Positions 7,413-12,685 of a DNA stretch of 12,685 nt are shown here, piece by piece. This DNA comes from Bacillota bacterium (lineage in GTDB: Bacteria; Bacillota; Clostridia; Lachnospirales; Lachnospiraceae), in the NCBI GenBank assembly GCA_023436065.1, contig JAEZKU010000016.1, forward strand, positions 1-12,685, read 5' to 3'. Position numbers and translations under genes: made by a program. The notes below the pieces were generated by a model, which ran no database searches, was not told where the DNA came from, and worked only from the letters and a program-made list of their open reading frames with translations. Every line of letters begins with the position of its first letter. Position 1 is the first letter of the stretch.

Positions 7413-8018
7413 TTACATCTTTTTCAGACACAGCTTCAGGAGCTGTTCCGAGGTCATATCTTCCGTAATCTCTACCTGATTGACAATCTTCAATGCATCG
7501 GAGGCAGAATATCCAAGTACCGTGAGTGCCTGTATTGCCTCCTCCTTCAGACCGAATATGCCCGAACCGGTCCGTTTTTCTGCCTGGTTCATCAGTTTCT
7601 GTTCAAAGGCTGTTTCCAGCTTAAATTTATCCTTCAGCTCCAAGATTAATTTGCTCGCAGTTTTGTTGCCGATACCCGGTGCCTTGGCTATGGTTTTGGC
7701 ATCCTCTGCCAGTACAGCAAAGCGGATGTCGTCCGCCGTTATGGAGGACAGGATTCCGAGTGCTCCTCTGGGACCGATCCCATTCACCGTAATCAGGAGT
7801 TTAAACATCTCCAGATCATCCTTCGTCAAAAAGCCAAAAAGCCCGATGGCATCTTCTCTGACATGAAGATACGTATAAAGCTTGACATTACTTCCTTTAC
7901 CCGGCAGCTCCAGGATAGCAGAGGAAGGCAGCGCAACCTCATAGCCGATATTACCGACTTCTATCACAACATAACTTTCCTTTATCTCAGTCAATTCACC
8001 TTTCAGATATCCAATCAT
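7413..8018 (-). CDS. ruvA: Holliday junction DNA-binding protein RuvA
   Basis: A 201-residue protein that binds four-way DNA junctions as a tetramer and loads RuvB. Residues 1-62 form the OB-fold domain (MIGYLKG, GYEVALPSS, LYTYLHVREDA). The second domain has two helix-hairpin-helix motifs, NGIGPRGAL (79-87) and PGIGNKTASKL (114-124). A flexible linker leads to the RuvB-contacting C-terminal domain (about 155-201, EEAIQALTVLGYS). Length is typical. The ATG at 8018 is the canonical family start, yet it has only a weak GGGT upstream. An AAAGGGGG further back is separated from it by a small hairpin (8029-8047), and an out-of-frame ATG minicistron (MLGYAI) ends in an ATGA overlap with this start. 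The upstream zinc-ribbon gene ends 67 bases earlier. Confidence 0.98.
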   Translation of the reverse strand: MIGYLKGELTEIKESYVVIEVGNIGYEVALPSSAILELPGKGSNVKLYTYLHVREDAIGLFGFLTKDDLEMFKLLITVNGIGPRGALGILSSITADDIRFAVLAEDAKTIAKAPGIGNKTASKLILELKDKFKLETAFEQKLMNQAEKRTGSGIFGLKEEAIQALTVLGYSASDALKIVNQVEITEDMTSEQLLKLCLKKM

Positions 8019-8028
8019 ATTGCATAAC

Positions 8029-8047
8029 CCAACATGTTTCCTGTTGG
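8029..8047 (-). other. Small hairpin in the ruvA leader
   Basis: CCAACA (8029-8034) pairs with TGTTGG (8042-8047) across a seven-base loop. In minus-strand RNA it lies between AAAGGGGG and the ruvA ATG, and would shorten the effective distance between them if folded. Six pairs only, so modest support. Confidence 0.35.
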
Positions 8048-8085
8048 ATTTCCCCCTTTATCACAGTTTCCTATTCTTCCGGTGA

Positions 8086-8337
8086 TCAATCCGAAAGCTT
8101 CTCAAAATGCCCTCTCGAAATATTCAACCGACCTTCCTTTAGGTAATTCAGTACCTCGAAAGCGGTAATGCCCAATGCCTCCGAAATCTGAATGGCATTG
8201 CTGTTGGGATACTCCTTCAAATATGCTTCAATATCGTCAAAATGATCACTGTCTATCTGCTTACAGTCCTCACAGGAATAAGCCCTGAATCTTGAAGAAA
8301 AAACCTTATGGCAGTGCTTGCATATATTGGTATACAT
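8086..8337 (-). CDS. Small zinc-ribbon/helix-turn-helix protein (YvyF/TIGR03826-like)
   Basis: An 83-residue protein of unknown function. Residues 6-25 form a CxxC-x12-CxxC zinc ribbon (C6, C9, C22, C25). Residues about 33-75 look like a helix-turn-helix: an acidic helix, IQISEALGITAFEVLNYLKE, then a GRLNIS wing. The order (ribbon, then a domain ending in an EGRL-like motif) resembles the flagellar-operon protein YvyF/TIGR03826, but this protein is shorter and no flagellar genes are near, so the name is only a resemblance. The start is firm: AAAGGAGG at 8343-8350, five bases from the ATG. It lies 42 bases after the cardiolipin-synthase fusion and 67 before ruvA, so it is the second gene of that operon. 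A DNA- or RNA-binding accessory role is inferred from the fold only. Confidence 0.75.
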   Translation of the reverse strand: MYTNICKHCHKVFSSRFRAYSCEDCKQIDSDHFDDIEAYLKEYPNSNAIQISEALGITAFEVLNYLKEGRLNISRGHFEKLSD

Positions 8338-8379
8338 GGAGTCCTCCTTTCATATTTCACACTTCGAAACTTACACATT

Positions 8380-10848
8380 TTACATCAGTGTCGAGAACAA
8401 ATTCAGAATCATCTGCTGTACCTTCATCCAGACCGGACGGTTCTTCCACTCCTCCAGTGTTACTTCATGACAGGTATTCATTGTCTTCATCAGATCATCC
8501 TTTATTACATTAATGGTCGGTTTGTCACAGATCCATACACCACATTCATAATGCAGGTGGAAGCTGCGGTAATCCATATTTACTGTTCCGACGATACCAC
8601 AATCCTCATTGATAATCGTCTTGGCATGGATAAAACCGGGTGTATATTCAAAAATCCTGACCCCACCTTCCAGAAGCTTACCGTAATTATAGTTGGTCAA
8701 TATCTTCACATTTCTCTTATCCGGTACGAAGGGTGTGATGATTCTGACATCGATACCACTGGATGCCGCCATAACCAACGCTTCCCTCATATCATCTTCA
8801 ATTATAAGGTAAGGCGTAGTAATGTACAATATCTTCTTCGCATAATAAATCATCTGTTTATAGATATTTTCTGCCGGATTCCTGGGATTATTGGCAGGAC
8901 CGTCGGAAAACACCTGACAATAGGTATCATTTTCCGGAAACCGAATCGTCGGTCGATATGGATCATAATCAATGGGACCGCCTGTGGAGGTGACCTCCCA
9001 CATCTGAAGGAAGGTTACCGTAAGGCCCCAGACTGCATCCCCCACTATTCTGACCGCATTATCCTTCCAGGTCCCGAAGCGCTGTATCAGATTAACATAC
9101 TCATCTGCGAGATTCATACCACCCGTATACCCAATATTTCCGTCGATGACGATGATCTTCTGATGGGAACGATAATTCATATATAATTTATCGGTATATT
9201 TCTGAACAGGATTAAATACCCTAACCTCAAATCCCTCTGCTTCCAGGGTCCTTCTAAAATTAGTCGGTGTCCGAAGAATTGCTCCAAAGTCATCATACAG
9301 GAACATGATGCGGACCCCTTCCTTGCATTTTCGCAGCAGCAGCTCATGCATCCGGTCCCATAACTTTCCTTCTCCGACTATAAAGAAATTCAGCATGACG
9401 AAATTCTTCGCTGCCTCGATGTCTTGAAAAATCGCCTCAAAGGTCTCCTCTGCCATCGGGAAATAATCTACTTTATTATTCTTAAAGAGCGGGAAGGTAT
9501 TGGCTTCCAGATATCTTGACATTCTGCTCTTAGTCGGATACTGCTCCGTGAAATGCTTTACATTCTCCGGATTAAATTCGAGGAACTGCGCCCCTCTTTG
9601 AATCTTATGCAGAATCACCTTGTCTATCTTACTGCTTCTTCGGTTACCCCACAGCATGAACATGATATGTCCGGTAATCGGCAATGCCGCAATGATACAG
9701 ATCCAGCTGATCTTGTAGGAAGCATTGCGGTTGTCGTTAATCAACAGGATCACTATGATGATACTTAAAAACTGTATTCCAGTATATAGATAAACCGTAT
9801 ATTCCCGAAGACGTAAGGACAGATAGATAATCAGGGTAAACTGGGCAAGTACCAAAAGGCCCACGAGTACAGCGCGCAGTATACCGCTCAGATAGCTTTT
9901 GATTGTCCCTGTTACTTCCTCCTTAAAGTCCTTACCCAACTCGCGGACTCCCTTTTTCATTAATTTTTCCTTCAAATCGCCAAGGGCATCCTCACGTTTG
10001 CCAACCTTCATGGTAGGGAATGCTCTTAACAGACGTATATGTGCCTTTACAGTCCTGATGTTTTGATAACGTCCGAAGAATTCATTCATCTTAGCATCAA
10101 TCTCAGGTTTCTTCTCCTTGATATTAAGTCTGCTCTGGATACTCAGGACAGGATTATGAACCCACCCCTCCATGCGGTTCTTCACCTCAGAGAACACACC
10201 CAAAAGGTGCACTCCGGAAATACGTTCCACCAATTCTCCACCGGTTTCGTATATCTTAGTTCCCTCAATATATTCCGTCATATCCTGACGGAGCTTCTGA
10301 AGCTTTGCAAGCAGCCTGTCAAACTTCACGGAAGTAATTGCTGATGCAGTGATATCAAGGACAAACACAGGAATCAGGATATATCCGATGATCTCACCTG
10401 TACTTTTCGGCACCAGTCGTATGACATAATCCACCCCTGGTTGAAGCACATGCAGCATCAGCAGTGCCAGCACACCCCAGAATAAGGAGACAATCAGGCA
10501 TACCCTGCCTGCTAAGTTAAATCTATATTTACTGTAATCCCACCATCTTGTATGGAACAGCAGCTCCATAATCAAAGAGGTCAGGTATTCCAACAGTGTT
10601 GCCAGGAAGACGCTTCCGAAAAAGACCAATATAATCTGCTCCTTATGGTTCCAGAAGATCAGATAAAACAGAAAGGCTCCACACCCGTAAATCGGAATAA
10701 TCGGACCGGTCAGAAAGCCTCTGTTCACAAAGCTTTTCTTTTGTACCGATACCAGCGTACTCTCATAGATCCAACCGATGAAGCCGTATAGTATAAATAC
10801 ATAAAATATGTAATAGAAATCTTGTCCGAATAATCTAATATCCCACAT
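8380..10848 (-). CDS. cls: PF06541 (CmpB-type) membrane domain fused to cardiolipin synthase
   Basis: An 822-residue membrane protein. Residues 1-190 match the PF06541 'putative ABC-transporter type IV' membrane family: YGFIGWIYES (21-30), KKSFVNRGFLTGPIIPIYG (37-55), RWWDYS (101-106), FNLAGRVCL (110-118). A basic, helical linker (190-315) follows. Residues 320-400 hold two membrane helices and the PLD-nuclease N-terminal segment, and 460-822 two phospholipase-D domains. HKD motif 1 is H562, K564, D569, followed by GGMN. Motif 2 has H741 and K743, but Glu748 stands where Asp is expected, with Asp749 next to it, followed by GTVNMDYRS. Family knowledge: cardiolipin synthase joins two phosphatidylglycerols at the membrane. 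The role of the N-terminal module is unknown. Typical Cls is about 480 residues, so about 310 residues are extra, in one uninterrupted frame. AAAGGAG precedes the ATG. It is the first gene of the operon with ruvAB. Confidence 0.9.
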   Translation of the reverse strand: MWDIRLFGQDFYYIFYVFILYGFIGWIYESTLVSVQKKSFVNRGFLTGPIIPIYGCGAFLFYLIFWNHKEQIILVFFGSVFLATLLEYLTSLIMELLFHTRWWDYSKYRFNLAGRVCLIVSLFWGVLALLMLHVLQPGVDYVIRLVPKSTGEIIGYILIPVFVLDITASAITSVKFDRLLAKLQKLRQDMTEYIEGTKIYETGGELVERISGVHLLGVFSEVKNRMEGWVHNPVLSIQSRLNIKEKKPEIDAKMNEFFGRYQNIRTVKAHIRLLRAFPTMKVGKREDALGDLKEKLMKKGVRELGKDFKEEVTGTIKSYLSGILRAVLVGLLVLAQFTLIIYLSLRLREYTVYLYTGIQFLSIIIVILLINDNRNASYKISWICIIAALPITGHIMFMLWGNRRSSKIDKVILHKIQRGAQFLEFNPENVKHFTEQYPTKSRMSRYLEANTFPLFKNNKVDYFPMAEETFEAIFQDIEAAKNFVMLNFFIVGEGKLWDRMHELLLRKCKEGVRIMFLYDDFGAILRTPTNFRRTLEAEGFEVRVFNPVQKYTDKLYMNYRSHQKIIVIDGNIGYTGGMNLADEYVNLIQRFGTWKDNAVRIVGDAVWGLTVTFLQMWEVTSTGGPIDYDPYRPTIRFPENDTYCQVFSDGPANNPRNPAENIYKQMIYYAKKILYITTPYLIIEDDMREALVMAASSGIDVRIITPFVPDKRNVKILTNYNYGKLLEGGVRIFEYTPGFIHAKTIINEDCGIVGTVNMDYRSFHLHYECGVWICDKPTINVIKDDLMKTMNTCHEVTLEEWKNRPVWMKVQQMILNLFSTLM

Positions 10849-10890
10849 GTCCGCCCTCTCCTTTCCTGTAATCTTTAGCCTATGCCAAAT

Positions 10891-10919
10891 ATTCTATCAC
10901 AATACAATTTAAAGTTCAG
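10891..10919 (-). promoter_or_regulatory. Extended -10 promoter for the cardiolipin-synthase fusion operon
   Basis: On the minus strand, TGATAGAAT (10891-10899) is an extended -10 (TGn plus TAGAAT, 5 of 6). CTGAAC (10914-10919) stands 17 bp upstream as a weak -35. The leader to the ATG at 10848 would be about 36 nt and includes AAAGGAG. It faces away from the exonuclease promoter about 90 bp to the right. Confidence 0.5.
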
Positions 10920-11003
10920 CATCTAATTTGAAAAATCCTCCATGAAACACCACTTAAATGCCTCCTAAAATAATTCTGTCCGCTTCTATTCCTGCCGATT
11001 ATG

Positions 11004-11012
11004 TGATAAAAT
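11004..11012 (+). promoter_or_regulatory. Extended -10 promoter for the exonuclease gene
   Basis: TGATAAAAT is an extended -10 (TGn plus TAAAAT, 5 of 6). The predicted start point is near 11019, only about 20 bases before the ATG, and the leader contains AAGGAGG. No good -35 is present 17 bp upstream (TTCTAT at 10984-10989). Confidence 0.5.
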
Positions 11013-11039
11013 GGGATTACATTGGGAAGGAGGAGACGT

Positions 11040-12173
11040 ATGATTACCAGACAGTTTTCCCTGGAGCAGATGCCCGGGTATCCGTTTGAAAAAGAATATG
11101 ATCTGAATAAGGTTGCATTTTTCGATATTGAAACCACTGGCTTTGCTGCAGATTCTACCTATCTCTATCTGATAGGCTGTGCATATCACCAGGCGGGTAG
11201 TTTTCATCTGATTCAATGGTTCTGCGACAATATCCGTGAAGAGGTCAAGGTGATTACCTCCTTTTTTGAATTTATCAAAAATTATCAGGTTTTAATTCAT
11301 TATAACGGTTCAGGCTTCGATCTTCCTTACATTTCCCGTAAATGTGAGCTGCTTGGTATAGAAAACTGCTTGAAGGAGCTCATAAGTATAGATATCTATA
11401 AGCGGATCAGCCCTTATAAGAAGCTTTTGAAGCTACCCAACTATAAACAGAAGACCCTGGAGACCTTTCTCGATATTCGTCGTGTCGACGCCTTCAGTGG
11501 CGGAGATCTCATCCAGGTCTACCAAAGTTACCTGGGCAAGCAGCATTACGAGAGGCTTCGTAAATCCCGAAACCCCGGAGGTGTATTTGAGACTCCCTCC
11601 GAAGCTGAGCTTTTACTGCATACTCTGTTGCTGCACAATGAAGATGATATACGAGGTTTATTATATATCTGTCCCATCCTAAATTATGCAGATATATTCG
11701 AAAAACCGATCCGAATCCTCCAGGCCGGTGTGGATGAAGGTATCTTTACCATTCAATTCGAACTATCTGAGAAGCTTCCGGTACGGGTTGCCTTCGGTAA
11801 TGATCTGGCACATTTTTCTGCCGTTGGATCGAAAGCCATCCTCACCGTACATATCTACGAAGGTGAACTGAAATATTTCTACGATAATTACAAGGATTAT
11901 TATTACCTTCCGGCCGAGGACAGCGTGGTGCATAAAAGTCTTGCCCACTTTGTGGACAAGGAATACAGAACCAAGGCAAAGCCTTCCAACTGTTATACCA
12001 AAAGGCACGGGATCTTCGCACCGCAGTATGAATTAATCTTCAATCCCTGCTTTAAGCAGAGCTATCAGGACAAGCTCTCCTTCCTGGAGATCCATACGGA
12101 CTTCCTGCTTCAGGAGGAGAAGCTGGAGCAGTATGTACAGCATATCCTGGGTTATATGATTTCAAAAAAATAA
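11040..12173 (+). CDS. YprB-like RNase H-fold (DEDD) 3'-5' exonuclease
   Basis: A 377-residue soluble protein. The N-terminal 215 residues form an RNase_H_2/DEDD exonuclease fold: FDIETTG (28-34) supplies D29 and E31, HYNGSGFDLPYI (87-98) supplies D94, and HNEDDIRGL (199-207) supplies the last acidic residue together with His199. Two Mg2+-binding acidic pairs are therefore intact. The C-terminal 160 residues carry no motif I recognise. Relatives are annotated as YprB family ribonuclease H-like proteins; substrate (DNA or RNA) is not established from sequence. The ATG at 11040 is preferred over an in-frame TTG at 11022 because AAGGAGG at 11027-11033 lies six bases before it and the TTG overlaps that site. 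It is divergent from the cardiolipin-synthase operon and ends 10 bases before a terminator. Confidence 0.85.
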   Translation: MITRQFSLEQMPGYPFEKEYDLNKVAFFDIETTGFAADSTYLYLIGCAYHQAGSFHLIQWFCDNIREEVKVITSFFEFIKNYQVLIHYNGSGFDLPYISRKCELLGIENCLKELISIDIYKRISPYKKLLKLPNYKQKTLETFLDIRRVDAFSGGDLIQVYQSYLGKQHYERLRKSRNPGGVFETPSEAELLLHTLLLHNEDDIRGLLYICPILNYADIFEKPIRILQAGVDEGIFTIQFELSEKLPVRVAFGNDLAHFSAVGSKAILTVHIYEGELKYFYDNYKDYYYLPAEDSVVHKSLAHFVDKEYRTKAKPSNCYTKRHGIFAPQYELIFNPCFKQSYQDKLSFLEIHTDFLLQEEKLEQYVQHILGYMISKK

Positions 12174-12183
12174 GTATAGAAAA

Positions 12184-12206
12184 GGGCCTTCTGATTTGGA
12201 AGGCCT
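12184..12206. terminator. Bidirectional intrinsic terminator after the exonuclease gene
   Basis: GGCCTTC (12185-12191) pairs with GAAGGCC (12199-12205) across a seven-base loop, plus one G-U pair. On the plus strand it is followed by a T-rich TCTACTTTCTTCT. On the minus strand it is followed by CTTTTCTATAC and then a run of seven T. It lies between convergent genes and starts 10 bases after the exonuclease stop codon. It also lies immediately after the stop of the possible small gene at 12207-12416. Confidence 0.8.
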
Positions 12207-12416
12207 CTACTTTCTTCTAATCAACCTGTAGGTCTGTACCAATGTTGTTGAAATAAATCTTCCGGGATATAATAAAATTGACAGAAATAAAAGGATCCTG
12301 TTCAAATCATCGGTATATCGAAATGGATGATCGATCAGTCCACCAAGTAGTCCCATGTTGGAGGTATCCGGACGAGGAACGTAGGGAATGACATTTGCCA
12401 TCCCCTGTTGTAACAT
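12207..12416 (-). CDS. Possible small membrane protein of 69 residues, unrecognised
   Basis: An open frame fills the gap between two terminators. It starts at ATG 12416 (or ATG 12401) and ends with TAG directly against the bidirectional terminator. The product has a soluble first half with several prolines (IPYVPRPDTSN, LIDHPFRYTDD), one hydrophobic stretch (about residues 41-58, ILLFLSILLY, then FISTTLV) and a basic end (RLIRRK). I do not recognise it. The best ribosome-binding match is GGAAGG, nine bases before the first ATG, inside the arm of the upstream terminator; the second ATG abuts CAGGGG without spacing. No good promoter is seen, so expression would need readthrough past rpmF. It may be a real small gene, a decayed fragment or chance. 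Confidence 0.3.
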   Translation of the reverse strand: MLQQGMANVIPYVPRPDTSNMGLLGGLIDHPFRYTDDLNRILLFLSILLYPGRFISTTLVQTYRLIRRK

Positions 12417-12417
12417 G

Positions 12418-12449
12418 AAAAATGGCCTTCCGAATTGCTTCGGAAGGCC
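12418..12449 (-). terminator. Strong intrinsic terminator of rpmF
   Basis: GGCCTTCCGAA (12424-12434) and TTCGGAAGGCC (12439-12449) form a perfect 11-bp stem with a four-base loop. On the minus strand it is followed by ATTTTTC (five T, 12418-12422). It begins 12 bases after the rpmF stop codon. On the plus strand the following sequence is also T-rich (TTATATTTGTTATT), so it could stop transcription both ways. Confidence 0.88.
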
Positions 12450-12461
12450 TTATATTTGTTA

Positions 12462-12644
12462 TTATTGCTCTACAGGAATGATTTCCTTCTTGTTGTATGA
12501 ACCACAAGATTTACATACTCTATGAGGAACCATGAGCTCACCGCACTTGCTGCACTTAACCAGGTTGGGAGCAGTCATCTTCCAATTAGCTCTACGGCTA
12601 TCTCTTCTAGCTTTAGAATGTTTACCTTTAGGACAAATAGACAT
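12462..12644 (-). CDS. rpmF: 50S ribosomal protein L32
   Basis: A 60-residue ribosomal protein of the large subunit. It begins MSICPKGKHSKARRDSRRAN, typical of L32 (usually MAVPK in other groups; this variant lacks the AVP start). It carries a zinc ribbon with C31, C34, C44 and C47, so it is the zinc-binding (C+) form. Full length for the family. The start is firm: AAGGAGGTG at 12652-12660, seven bases from the ATG. The probable YceD/DUF177 gene ends four bases upstream, the usual yceD-rpmF pairing. A strong terminator follows at once, so plsX, which follows rpmF in many bacteria, is not co-transcribed downstream here. Confidence 0.96.
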   Translation of the reverse strand: MSICPKGKHSKARRDSRRANWKMTAPNLVKCSKCGELMVPHRVCKSCGSYNKKEIIPVEQ

Positions 12645-12648
12645 CTTG

Positions 12649-12685
12649 TCACACCTCCTTAAAATTGTTAAAAATATCTCGGATT
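12649..12685 (-). CDS. Probable C-terminus of a YceD/DUF177 protein (runs off the right edge)
   Basis: Only the last 11 codons and the stop are visible, reading IRDIFNNFKEV. The TGA lies four bases before the rpmF ATG, and the rpmF ribosome binding site overlaps the final codons. Identity is inferred mainly from position: YceD/DUF177 genes sit directly upstream of rpmF in most Firmicutes, and their products often end in a short amphipathic helix of this kind. The other two frames also pass through this short stretch, so the reading frame itself is an inference. Confidence 0.45.
   Translation of the reverse strand, partial: IRDIFNNFKEV

Noticed and set aside
7480..7866. Plus-strand open frame of 128 codons
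   Set aside because: It is a shadow of ruvA on the opposite strand, with a low-complexity translation.
8308..9186. Plus-strand open frame of 292 codons
   Set aside because: It lies wholly antisense to the 3' part of the cardiolipin-synthase fusion and the zinc-ribbon gene, whose domains and ribosome binding sites are clear. Its translation shows no recognisable motif.
10909..10953. 14-codon GTG-initiated frame with AGGAGG seven bases upstream, before the cardiolipin-synthase gene
   Set aside because: It lies upstream of the best promoter for that operon, and no promoter is visible that would transcribe it. Its ribosome-binding match is good, so it is only provisionally set aside.
11022..11039. 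TTG start giving an arginine-rich six-residue extension of the exonuclease
   Set aside because: Those codons are the ribosome binding site itself (AAGGAGG, 11027-11033) of the ATG at 11040.
1..12685. Search for CRISPR arrays, tandem repeats, insertion-sequence ends, tRNA and rRNA genes
   Set aside because: No regularly spaced direct repeats, transposase-like frames or recognisable RNA genes were seen by eye. Gaps between genes are short and explained by promoters, hairpins or terminators.

Overview
The window looks like core chromosome of a low-to-mid GC, Gram-positive clostridial bacterium, most likely a member of the Lachnospiraceae. The basis is the strong AGGAGG-type ribosome binding sites, one TTG start, the four-cysteine L32 protein, the PF06541 (CmpB-type) membrane domain, the U32/DUF3656 protein and the FtsW/RodA-like plus class B PBP pair. 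This placement is inference from gene content, not a database match. I see no phage, transposon, CRISPR array, rRNA or tRNA.

Layout from left to right. At 1-63 (minus) is the first 21 codons of a Nudix hydrolase. At 206-6308 (minus) is a cell-wall and division group, transcribed in the order zapA (start 6308), a large U32/DUF3656 protein, an FtsW/RodA-family glycosyltransferase and a class B penicillin-binding protein. The last two overlap by ATGA. A near-consensus promoter (TTGTAA, 17 bp, TATAAT) stands in front of zapA. At 6404-10848 (minus) is a second group, transcribed as an 822-residue membrane-domain/cardiolipin-synthase fusion, a small zinc-ribbon/HTH protein, ruvA and ruvB. At 11040-12173 (plus), transcribed divergently from the fusion gene, is a YprB-like RNase H-fold exonuclease. 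At the right edge (minus) are the probable end of a YceD/DUF177 gene and rpmF (L32), with a strong terminator. A possible 69-codon gene lies between that terminator and a second, related bidirectional terminator.

How the genes may work together. ZapA recruits or stabilises FtsZ, and the FtsW/RodA-like polymerase with its PBP partner makes septal or elongation peptidoglycan. The U32 protein probably hydroxylates RNA. RuvA and RuvB form the Holliday-junction branch-migration motor; no ruvC is in the window. The cardiolipin-synthase fusion would make anionic phospholipid.

The most unusual items are: (1) the single-polypeptide fusion of a PF06541 membrane module with a two-HKD cardiolipin synthase, whose second HKD motif has Glu where Asp is expected; (2) a 51-nt multi-part stem-loop followed by a ribosome binding site and a five-codon minicistron just before the U32 gene, which has no ribosome binding site of its own; and (3) the possible small membrane-protein gene between the two GGCCTTC-core terminators. 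None of these amounts to a demonstrated new system.
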